NCBI GenBank assembly: GCA_027600665.1
Contig: JADGJL010000134.1
Location: 1-38,222, forward strand
From: Irineochytrium annulatum
Lineage: Eukaryota > Chytridiomycota > Chytridiomycetes > Chytridiales > Chytridiaceae
Direction: 5' to 3'
DNA length: 38,222 nt
In this document: positions 1 to 9,703 of the stretch, piece by piece
How the letters are laid out: the number at the start of each line of letters is the position of its first letter
Position numbering within the stretch: position 1 is the first letter of the stretch
Notes under the pieces: generated by a model
Told to the model about the DNA's origin: nothing
Database searches by the model: none
Seen by the model: only the letters and a program-made list of their open reading frames with translations
Program-made: the position numbers and the translations under genes

Positions 1-46
1 CCCCTACCCTCGCCCCGCACCTCACCTGGAGGTAAGTACCTTCCTC

Positions 47-1438
47 TCAACCAACCACCACCACCACCCCTGTCCCGACCTTCCCATTCCCCTTGCCCTC
101 CAACGCCATATACTCCCCGACAAGCATAGCACCCTCCATCCCATCTTCGACGCCATCAATTTGAACACTACCCGCGCTCACGACGCTCATCTGCCTCTCC
201 CTCCTCCACTCCTCCACGAGCGCCTTGCGTCTCCTCTCGCGCTTCCCGAGCTTGCTCTTGAGGCGGAGCCAGAACGAGGACCATAGACCGCCGCAGCCGG
301 GCTTTGATTCCTCTGTGGCTTCCACGGTAACCGAGTTTGTAGTTAGGGCGGGCGGTGCGGATGCCCTATTCCCCCGACGTTTGATGCCGAACGCGGCCAT
401 GATCCTCTGACTCGTCCTCTTCCTCTCCAACGTCGTCGTCGGGGCAACGTCCACTATCTCCCCCTCCTCCAAATGTGTCTCTATCACGCGCAACCCCTCC
501 ACCTCCTCCTCTGCAGCCTCGGCCTCCGGTGCTGGTGCAACGTCCGGCTCCGCAGCTGGCGCGACGTCCGGGACCGAGGTCGCGGCGGGCGCGGTTAAGG
601 GTATGGCGCTGAAGTCGTCATCCTCGTCCTCCTCCTCATCGTCGCTCAGCGGCGATAGTGGCGCAAAGACCCTCCCGCCCATGCCTTGCGTGATGATAGC
701 AGGGGTGACACAGGGGGACATCAGATGCAAGAGGGCGGGTTCTTCCGATGTGGTAGGGAGCGCGAGCATGCCGTCGATAGGGGCAGGGTCTTGAGATGGC
801 CTATCCCTCTCCTCTGCATCCTTGTCAAGGTCCACCTCCCTCGCCCTCCTGATCCTCTCGCGTTCCTCCCGCTCCTCCTCCATCTTTCTCCTCTGCTCCT
901 TCTCCTCCTCCAGCATCATAAGCTGCAACGCCCTCCGGAAGCTCTGCTCGCTCAAACTCCTCCTCAGGGCATTGACGTTCCCGCTGCTCCCACTGCTTGA
1001 AGAACCCCCACTCCTCGTCCGCCTGTGAGACCGCTTCCTCGCCTGCTGTGGCGGTTGCTGCTGCATCGCAGGCGTCGCGTGCGGATGTCGGAGGCAGGGC
1101 TCATGTGTCATCGTCGTGGTGGTCGTTGCCCGGCCGTCATCCCTCATCTCCATCCCACCCGCACCCATCTCCACCCCACTATCCCTCACCCCTCCCTGCT
1201 CATGCACCGTAAATCTCGACGGCCGCCCCTCCATCACCATGGCCAACGGCTGCTCGTCCATGCCGTCCTCGTCCGGGATATTCAACAAATCCCCAAAGCT
1301 CCTATGCGCCCTCAACGGGCTCTGAACCTTGGGGCAGGTGCATATGGCATCCCTCAACCGGAGCGCTCCGAGGTCTGAGAGGGAGGACGCGCGGTGGATG
1401 GCGTGCGTGCGGATGTGCGTGGGCGTCGGGGGGGACAT
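47..1438 (-). CDS. orphan low-complexity protein with acidic coiled-coil segment
   Basis: A single open frame of 463 codons starts at an ATG and has no recognised family. The N-terminal third has basic/Ser-rich patches. Two of them resemble each other (SSLSDLGALRLRDAI near residue 18 and RRSLSEQSFRRAL near residue 159), and a third, HRSFGDLLNI, lies near residue 45. A Glu/Arg-rich stretch around residues 170-215 (EEEKEQRRKMEEEREERER) looks like a charged single alpha-helix or coiled coil. An acidic, Ala/Pro-rich middle follows, then a basic segment (RKRTSQRIMAAFGIKRR) and a second basic patch (KSKLGKRERRRKALVEEWRRER). No signal peptide or membrane span is visible. The C-terminus runs into a poly-Val end close to the window edge, where possible splice signals occur, so the true 3' end could lie outside the window. 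The length of the frame and its consistent composition support coding; function is unknown. Confidence 0.6.
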   Translation of the reverse strand: MSPPTPTHIRTHAIHRASSLSDLGALRLRDAICTCPKVQSPLRAHRSFGDLLNIPDEDGMDEQPLAMVMEGRPSRFTVHEQGGVRDSGVEMGAGGMEMRDDGRATTTTTMTHEPCLRHPHATPAMQQQPPQQARKRSHRRTRSGGSSSSGSSGNVNALRRSLSEQSFRRALQLMMLEEEKEQRRKMEEEREERERIRRAREVDLDKDAEERDRPSQDPAPIDGMLALPTTSEEPALLHLMSPCVTPAIITQGMGGRVFAPLSPLSDDEEEDEDDDFSAIPLTAPAATSVPDVAPAAEPDVAPAPEAEAAEEEVEGLRVIETHLEEGEIVDVAPTTTLERKRTSQRIMAAFGIKRRGNRASAPPALTTNSVTVEATEESKPGCGGLWSSFWLRLKSKLGKRERRRKALVEEWRRERQMSVVSAGSVQIDGVEDGMEGAMLVGEYMALEGKGNGKVGTGVVVVVG

Positions 1439-2050
1439 TGGGGATGAGGGGCTTGGGGTGCGGAGAAAGAGATTGTCAAGACGATGGGCGACCAGATGGC
1501 GTCCACAAGAAGGCGCGGGCGAGAGAAAGGCCTCGAGATCGCACGGGTAGCAGGTAACGTCTGATGTCCACGGCCCGGCTCTACGGCTCTACGGCTCTAA
1601 GGCTCTATGGCTCTACGGGCTCTAAAGGCCTTCACGCGGGCGGCGACGACGGCAACGGCGATGTGCGGACGACGATTGGCGACCCCGGCTTGGTGGTGGC
1701 GAGTTGGACGACGGGGGAGGGCGCGTCGGACGCGATGCGATGGGGGGCAAATGGCGGACTGGTCGCCACGTTTTTACAGAGAATAAACAAATCAACATGC
1801 ATGTTTCAGGGGCAGCAATTAGTTGGAGTATCGACTTTGTTGGGTAGAGAGTGGAAGCCAACAGCTTACGATGTGCGTCTGCTCGTAGACGCGTATATTC
1901 TGGATGGTTAAACAAGACTTAATCGACGACGCGAGCGCCGCCTCGGCCAACCAGAAGGCCACCGCGAGTCTCGTCGGCGCCGATGGTGGGGACGACCTGG
2001 ACGGATAACTCAACTGCATCGCTATGTATTACTACGTGCACGAAGTTGAC
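1439..2050. other. intergenic region upstream of the orphan gene
   Basis: This stretch lies 5' of the orphan gene and 3' of the adenylyl cyclase gene. It holds a short tandem repeat (1578-1626). It also holds a small GC-rich stretch at about 1917-2008 whose + strand reads without stops as an Ala/Asp-rich peptide (for example LIDDASAASANQKATASL) and then terminates. That piece resembles the end of an exon but has no visible start or partner, so I do not call a gene. The other open frames here have no family likeness. Confidence 0.5.
1578..1626. repeat. 8-bp tandem repeat (GCTCTACG), six units
   Basis: Six consecutive or near-consecutive copies of an 8-mer, gctctacg, with single-base variants (gctctaag, gctctatg, gctctaaa) and one extra G before the last copy. 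It is a simple-sequence microsatellite or minisatellite in noncoding DNA just 5' of the orphan gene. No function can be read from it. Confidence 0.9.
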
Positions 2051-5000
2051 CTAAGCTTTGAGCCAACGGAGATACACAGGTGAGCCCATCCCTTCGAAAA
2101 TCTGCTCGGCTGTATCTTTGTAGTTCTTGTCGTGCTCGGAATACTTCCCAATAAATCCCCAAAACACGCCCTTGTAGAGCCGCAGATGTTCGATTTCTCG
2201 CTTACGTTGGCGGGATCGCAGCTTCGACTTCAACAGGCGAACCGCCGCCGCGACCCGGCCCCGCACTACAAGTGACATTGCCAAAAGGGCCTGCAGCGCC
2301 CAAAAAGCTGGCGCCTGTACTCGTATCTTTTCTGCCTTCGCCGCCAGCAGAACTGTCACTCGCCGTACTCGGACAAGCTCGTCATCAGTCCATCCCTGTG
2401 GTTTGACCGGATCCACCCCGTCTTTGGGGACGGGGACATCCGACCGATGCGCGTCGAAGAAGAGCACCGTGCACAGGAAGGTAGAACACAGCAGGTCAGC
2501 GTTCATCGGGCCCGTGGCGCTGATATCGATCTTCTTCTCGAGGGCCTCCAGCTGTCCCACCGCCCCACAGTAGTCGCCGCGGTACGCGAGCCCCCACGCT
2601 GCGTACACCTCCCTGATGCCAAGTAAATATTTCAGAGCCTCGGAGAACCTGGCGTACGGTTCAAACTCGTTCAGAAGGCGTTCGATCTCGGCCTGATCCC
2701 TCCCTCTCAGGAGCTCATTCCTGAGGCAGGCGTCGGCCGCCGCGTAAGCCGCGAGCTTGTTCTCCTGCAGGACCGGGGTTTGCGCAAAGCGGCTGGCGAC
2801 CCGCTCAACGTAGTCCAGATCGCCAAACCAGAACGCGATAACGGCCGCGTGATATGAGAACAGCACGGTGGAGACTGCGTCGCCACGGGCTTCACACCAC
2901 AGCAAGATGTACCGGTCAAGATACGACAGCATCTCGTGCATGTTGCTATTGATGGTGGTATTAAACGCCAGCGAATAGAAGCGCGCAGGGTCGGTAATCT
3001 TATGTCGGGTCGCGGCGCGGTTGAGAAAGGGCAGGAGCCTCGGTGCGAAATACTGGGAGTTATATGCAAGCTTGAGCAAACAGTTTGTTCTGCGACTCTC
3101 ATTAGACAGGCAACTTGACAAGAATCTTCACTTACAGCGTGGACGTATCATTGTTATGAGTGAGGAGCAGGTTCAGATAGTTGAATAACGCCAGCTCACA
3201 ATCATGCAATGTGAAAGCTTTATCCCGCGCCATACTTTGCAAGCAATTGAAATAGATCATGTTCTTCAGCTCAAATACTGTCGCCAGCTTTGAGCCCTGC
3301 TCTTTCAGCGGCCTCAGCGGCTTTCGGCCCCCCGATGTGACCATCCATAAAAAGAACGCCTTGCATTTCGCCGACGAAAGTTGTCGCGAAAAATCTGTCC
3401 CCTTCACTGGCCACGGTCGGCCGTCGATAAGCTCTAGTGCTCTCAGCGCCGCACCTTTCTCCTTTGGGTACATATCGAGAGCCGTATAGCCAGCGCACAG
3501 GTAAGTCAGCCATTTCGCCCGCGTGATTGTCGTCACCGCTGGCAAAACGGCGTTCTCATCTTCACGGTCGGAAACGAACTGGAGGAGCGACTCGAGGATG
3601 CGGACACCCTCGACAAAGTGGAATCTCTTTATAAGCCGGCACCTGTTTTCAATGCTCAGTTAAGATGCAAACGCAAAGTTAAGGACACGCACCCTAGCGT
3701 CTCTCTGTATTCAATGATTTTATCGACTTCACCAGTCCGAGAGTAATGAAATTCGAGCAGGGGCAATATTGCATCCTGGTCACCGCTAGGGAGGGTGTCC
3801 TCGAGGGTGCTAGCCACAAACTTATTCATCCCGATTCGCTCCTCGAACGACAGCGAGTCATAAATCGCATTCAAAATCCCGATGTGCCGGAAAGCTAGCC
3901 TCACTCCGTCGTCTTTCAGCGAGCTATCCTCCGAAGAGTTAGCACCCGCTTTCGCAAGTATTGTCGGCGCGGCAATATCATCATCGACACAAATCGACAG
4001 GGCGTCCGGGAACAGGAGAAACGAGTAGATGTCGCTGGTTCTCATGAGCTGAAGGGCCTCATCTTCGGATAATTTAAGCATAAGTATGTGGAGGATGTCG
4101 GCGACGGCGAAGTACTATGATTTGTCGTCAGCATCTTATGGTGTACGCAAAAATAAGCATGCCTGCCCAAGAACCGAAGCCCCTTTTAACATGCGCTGAA
4201 AGATTGGGTTCAAGCGATCATATTGAAAGAGGACCGTCGCACTGAGATCAGAAAGTATCAGGGCAGGCGATGTATCCGCTGCTGCCATTTCAAGCTGGCC
4301 ATTGTCCCCGACTCGCAGATCCGACCCAATTTTCGCCAATACCACCTCCAGCGTCATTTGCAGGAACAGCGGGTTACCCCCCGTCTTCACATAGATGGCT
4401 TTCGTTATCTCGGGATGAACGGACTGTATTTGCAAGGTCAAATTCTTCAGTTTCCAGTCCTTCCGCATCGTATTAGGTCTGCTTAAAGGGGAATAAACGA
4501 CTTACGATCATCCGCAAGAAATCAGATTCTGTGAAACCACACAATTCAATGTGGTCAGCGTCTGGTAGCGCTAGAACTCTTCCAATAGCTTTATTGACGG
4601 AATCCTTGACTGGCCTTGACAACAGCTGCAAGAAAATCTGCGCCTCTTAAGCCCTCTGAAAACACAAGCGTTGCATTTACCTGTGGACAAAGTTTCGAGA
4701 TTTGTATTAGAACCTCCAAAGTACTCGAATCAAGCCATTGAATGTCATCAAAGATGAAAATGGCTGCCGTACTTTCAACAAAGGCCGCGATGATTTTCGA
4801 AACGATTGATTTCAACTGGATGTCACGAGCTGATCCATCCAGCGCTGCTGTCCTTTCCGTCTCCGCCGTAACAAAGCCCGGGAGCACCGCAGCGAGCAGG
4901 GGTATGAGCTCAATATCCGCGCTGGCCTTCTTCATCACTTTTACGAGAGCGTCCGTCGTGTACATCCCAGCGGCGGCTTTCATGCTGAGCATCCGCATTG

Positions 5001-7328
5001 ACAGCGAAACCGTGTGGTCGGTGTTTGCTGAAGTGAAGTGGTGCATTATGAAGGCCATCATGGGCTGAAGGCCATAGAATGGCGTCCACTGATCCTTTTC
5101 GGTGCCTACCAACAATGTAAACAAAATTGCAGCGCAAAACAATGTCAATCCCACCACCCACCTTGTGTGAGGCAAACGGGGATTCGAGCCTTCTTAGCGG
5201 AATTAATAAGGAAATTGGCCAGGCATGACTTCCCAAGCCCGCTTGCGGCCTCGACAAACAATATCGCCCGTTTCCTTTCTTCTAGCCATGTGGAAAACCT
5301 ATCCGAGACAATGGCCCTCTCGCGCTCGTATCCAAACGTGGGTGTATCGAGTCGGTCCCGCTTGCCCTTTTCGTCGGGGTCTTGTCCTTCACTCGATGCG
5401 CGATGTGAGAACGGGACGCCAAAAACGTGAAGCGGTTGGGTCTTGCCCTTGACGATAACGTCACCAAGGTCTTTCGTTTCAAACAACAGTTTGATTCGCT
5501 CGTTGGTAGCCTCGTCAACAACGAGCATGCTCTCCTTCTTAGCTGTACCCATGAGGCGCGCCGCTGTTATCACCACATCACCTGCGCCGCGCTTTAGTTT
5601 TTGACGCAAAGGCAGCTTTCGTACCCAGATGACTGGTTTCACTGCGATTCCTATTGCCCACCGCCGTAAAGAGGATTTCACCTGTAGCCACTGCGATTGC
5701 TGGAACAACGTTGATCAACAATCTGTCTCGTTTCAGTTGTTGCTGAAAGTCTTGCATTGATGAAAGACATTTCTCGCTATTGTTGAAGTTTGTGTACGGC
5801 TACCTGTTAAATTTGTTGAGGCAAGAATAAATACCGGAAGTCCGAACAATGCCAACAAAGTTTGCCCTTTATCATCGACTAGACAAAAAACACGATATTA
5901 GAACGTGGATTCATCCTGACTCAATGTCACCGGCGTACTGCTGAAATATTCCACCATGCTTTCTTAGAGCCTTCATAAAGCACCGCACGACTTTTTGCAC
6001 AATAGTTGTATCAAATGGAAACTTGAGAGCCACGAACACTATAGACACCGAGCGAAACTCTGCATCGATATTGGTGGCATGACATTGTCCATCTTCATCT
6101 TCTTTGCGCGAGAGGTTTCCGCCTGTCGCCGATCTGTAAGCATTAAAATCCTGAGCCGTGTCTATTTGTTGCTTTGTCGATTCATTGAGAAATTTCACAA
6201 GAAATCCGTCGTCACAATGCCATAGCTCAGGATATGTTTCAGCAGAAGAAGACATTCCCGTTGCTTTGAAGAACTCCCCGGCAATAGATGACGAGGTCGC
6301 GGTCTCGCTGTATTGCAGTACCTCGTAGGCCAGCCTCTCAACTGCGCTTGCTTCAAAAAGCAATTGCCCGTCTGATATGTGTGAGGCGGTAGCATAAATT
6401 TGCTCCTTGTAAACGTCGGCCAAGCTGTCTAAGGCATTCAATGTGATGCCAATTTCGCCATGTTTCGTGGCATCCAAAATTGCGCCTAAGGCTGTCATGC
6501 ACTCTCCATAGATGAAGTAATCCATGCGATGTTCGAACTCGCCCACAACTACGCGTGACACGTCGCCTTCCGTGATGGCGCAGTGGAGACGTAGCTGGGT
6601 GACGAAGCCGTCGGCGCCGCTTCGATATACGACGCCTTCATCGCGGCTTCCGTTCAAGATTCCGTTTGTCTCCGCGATTTTCATATTCAAATCCATGACA
6701 GGGTATGCTGCCATAATGTGCACGCAGCACCCGATTGCACGTAAAACGACCAGGCCTTCGGGCTCCCGTGAGTTTCTCTGAGAGAATGTCACGAGCACGG
6801 CGTCGCCTTGTCAACGGTTAAGGCAGCAAGCGATCAACCTTTTACCTAGGAACTTGACTATGTCGCCCTCGTAGAGCGCTATTACGTCAATGATCTGTGG
6901 ACACAAGTTACTAAGGTAACGGACTGCATCAGAAACGGTCTGCGCATTACCTGATTTAAATACTTTCCAATCGAAACCGTTATAATTTCTGAAGCCATCT
7001 TGCCGAGGAAAGTCTTGGGCAAAAAAAGAAATTAAAAAACTATTAGTCGATCGCCGCGTTAAGGCCTTTATTGACGCGAAACGTCTTTGTACTGGCAAAC
7101 GATTGGCTTTGGGCACGCTGACGCGAACTCTCACATAGGATGCCGTGGCTAACTCACCAGGTTTGCCGACATCTTGGAGTATCCGCTGATATCCAACATC
7201 ATCACGACCATCCGTGCTGGCGACTCGAAGGCCTTGCCCGCGGCGAGGGCTGATCTGACATCGGCTACCGCATTTGGGTCGCGGCTAAGAGCGCGGACGT
7301 ACTCGGACGCGAACCGCGCGTAGTCCAT
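2051..7328 (-). CDS. ADCY10-type soluble adenylyl cyclase (class III cyclase pair + AAA-like ATPase + helical repeats)
   Basis: Would make cAMP from ATP in the cytosol or an organelle; the animal family responds to HCO3- and Ca2+. Thirteen exons join in frame to about 1535 aa (human ADCY10 is 1610): 7158-7328, 6951-7013, 6846-6894, 5931-6806, 5835-5878, 5625-5799, 5162-5581, 4681-5105, 4506-4625, 4163-4459, 3693-4114, 3136-3642, 2051-3089. C1 begins near the N-terminus: MVVMMLDISGYSKMS carries metal Asp D46, and DIVKFLGDAVLVTFS carries K92 and metal Asp D96. C2 (from about residue 345) lacks the metal aspartates, and its signature reads GDVVITAARLMG, with Ile464 where Asn is usual and Arg468 kept. 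An ATPase module follows: a loose Walker A (EAASGLGKS, about 570-578), Walker B (IFIFDDIQWLD), and TGGNPLFLQ. The rest is helical-repeat-like, without clear motifs. One intron (4115-4162) appears to be GC-AG. The family call is firm; individual splice sites are my reading. Confidence 0.9.
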
Positions 7329-7844
7329 CCTTTCTCCAGTAGCGACGCGGGTTGACTGGCGGTGAGAAGACGGACAACGGCCCTGGCGTGTGAGATTTTT
7401 ACGCGAACCCCACGGTTGCTCTCAAGATCGTCGCTGCGTGATTTACGCAGGGTTTACAGAAGCTGAGTCACTCCAGATTTTTCTCGGGCGGTTCTTGCAT
7501 GCTCCAAACAGCATTAGCCCACATCCATTTATATCGTCATCCCGTTGGTCTGCGGATTTCACGTATGTATTTTCTACAGCGGTGGCTCGCGCTCCTGCCG
7601 TTCCCAAATGTGAGGGATGTAAACGACGCGACGACGTGGCTTCCGGCGGGGGTCCTTCGGTTTTGGTGTCGCCCCATCTGTCACCCACGTAGCAGAATCA
7701 ACTCCATGATTTTGTGCGCGAATTCAAACCGCACACGTTACATGCAAATTGCTGTCAACAGTTCAGGTAGGTGCCTTGAGACCAGCAGTTTAATATGCGG
7801 TTCTTGGTGTCCTTACCCCCCCAACAACCCCTCGATCTGTAGCC
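7329..7844. promoter_or_regulatory. divergent promoter region, cyclase / MDR oxidoreductase
   Basis: 516 bp separate the start codons of the soluble cyclase (reading left) and the MDR oxidoreductase (reading right), so both promoters must lie here. I see no convincing TATA box or other named element, and the open frames inside look like chance. The call rests only on gene orientation. Confidence 0.45.
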
Positions 7845-9206
7845 ATGGCCAACCTACCCGACCTGATGGACGCGGTCGTGATCTCGAAGTACGGCTCACC
7901 CGACGTGCTCGAGTTCACGCAATGGCCGGTGCCCAAACTGCAAACGCCTGCGGACGACGAGTCGGTGATTGTGGAGGTCAAGGCCGCTGGTGTCAACCCA
8001 GGTAAGAGAGCCCACGTCAACGCGGTGCATTGCATCTCGTCGTCGCTCAGCCAACACTGACACAACACGCGCCGGGCAAAACAGGCGACTGGAAGCTCCG
8101 GTCTGGCATCGCCAAGCTTATCGTCGGCGTCAAGTTCCCGGCCATCCTTGGGTTCGATTACGCCGGTACGGTGGTGGCCGCGGGTTCAAAGGTGACGTCT
8201 GTCGCGATTGGGGACGAGGTCTACGGCCGGTCCTGCACCATGGGAGGCAGCATGGCGGGCTCCTATGCGAAGTACATGAAGCTTTCGACCAGGTAAGCAA
8301 ATTATGGACTACACTTTCTGCACTTTACACTTAGTGGTGGACTAACCCCCCGGCAACTTGTGCCCTGCGCATGCAGGACTGACCTCGTCTGCAAAAAGCC
8401 ATCCGACATCACGTTCGAGCAGGCCGCGTCGGTTGGCGTCGCGGCCACGACGGCCTATGTCGGGCTCGTCACGATGGAAGGGATCTCGGAGACGGACGCG
8501 CCAGGCGCAAAGAGCGTCCTTGTGATCGGGGCGTCGGGTGGTGTCGGGATGTGGGCGGTACAGATTGCGAAGAAGCTCGGCGCGAAGGTGACGGCCGTCG
8601 CGTCGGGGAAGAACAGGGACTTTGTCACGTCGCTGGGCGTGGACGCGTTCGTGGACTACAAGGCCGCACCGCTCAGGGAGCAGCTTCTCACGAAGGGGGA
8701 GTTTGATGTCGTCTTCGACGCTGTTGGTGGTGATGGGGGCGAATGTAAGTATCCCTCTCTCGTCTTGCAATGACGAACGAATGTGTTGTTTTAACAACGC
8801 TTGGTACCTTTGCAGATTGGACGCTTGCGACCCACATTCTCAAGCCGAAGGGTCTGTTCTGCACTGTGGCAACCGCATATAAAGGGGATTTCAACTTCTC
8901 GGTGGTCACGAAGCTCATCGGTTCAGGAATCTACCGCAGCATCACCAGCTCGCTCCGGTCCGTAAAGCTCCTTGTCATAAACCAGCGGCTTAATTTTTAT
9001 GATGTTACCTCTTTCTCACAATACTCGACAGAAACAAGCTCGTCACCAACCTCCCCCTCGACCAATTCGCCAACTTGGAGAAGTGGATCGCCGATGGGAG
9101 TGTGAAGTGCATCGTAACCCACACTTTCCCCCTCAAGGAGGTCAAGGCTGCGCACGAGTTGTCCGAGAGCGGCAGAACGGTTGGGAAGATCGTCCTTCTG
9201 CCGTAA
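7845..9206 (+). CDS. zinc-free MDR oxidoreductase (quinone oxidoreductase / RTN4IP1-like)
   Basis: An NAD(P)H-dependent reductase of the medium-chain dehydrogenase superfamily; the natural substrate cannot be read from sequence. Five exons join to 349 aa, normal for the family: 7845-8001, 8085-8292, 8377-8744, 8816-8957, 9032-9206. The GroES-like N-terminal half shows VKAAGVNPGDWKLRSG and ILGFDYAGTVVAAGSKVT across the first junction. The Rossmann nucleotide-binding half has VLVIGASGGVGMWAVQIAKK around residue 165, the AxxGxxG dinucleotide motif. FDVVFDAVGG and the C-terminal TVGKIVLLP also fit quinone oxidoreductases. The Cys/His set of zinc alcohol dehydrogenases is absent. The last intron needs a weaker donor (GTCCGT) to keep frame. 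It is divergent from the soluble cyclase and has no obvious functional neighbour. Confidence 0.88.
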
Positions 9207-9703
9207 GACGGGGATTTGTTCGGAATCATCAGGACATGTTTATTCTATGTTGGACTCGGTAGATTTGAACACTCCGCCAATTATGTTATTACCTGCTAAA
9301 AACAAGTTATCGTAATCATATTATTGAGAAAAGTTAATATTGTGAATTGAGCGGACAGCTAGGTCCAGAAACGATGCGGTTGATCGCCCATCGAGGCCGC
9401 CAAGGGGCTTATTCCAAGCAGCTTCCAGTACATGTTGCATTGGCTGCGGGCGGCGTCGACGGCGGCGATGAGGCGCCATGACTGCCCCCTGCTAAGTTAG
9501 TGCTTTGCGTGGGTCGAGGACGGCGGGATGGCCAAAAAACGGGGACGCTCATAGCCGAAGTACACGAATATCATCGGTGCAATTGTAACTAACTACATTC
9601 AAGGCTTACTGCTACTCGCGTCAAACTCAGGGCCACTCCTTCTTGACTGTATATCGTGTGGGACAAATACGCCATATCCCAACAGCAACAACCGTCCGCT
9701 ATG
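9207..9703. other. intergenic region between convergent genes
   Basis: This stretch separates the 3' ends of the MDR oxidoreductase and the lipase gene and should contain both 3' UTRs and polyadenylation signals. No gene, RNA or repeat was recognised. The first half is AT-rich, consistent with 3' UTR. Confidence 0.5.

Noticed and set aside
1564..1915. Open frames on both strands upstream of the orphan gene
   Set aside because: They run partly through the 8-bp tandem repeat and show no family motif or coding-like composition.
5582..5624. Apparent frameshift in the C2 cyclase domain
   Set aside because: A 43-nt GT-AG intron with an actaaag branch-like site restores SHLG-DVVITAARLMG exactly, so the gene is intact here.
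7390..8005. Overlapping open frames between the cyclase and the oxidoreductase
   Set aside because: No homology, mutual overlap on both strands, and position in a divergent promoter region.
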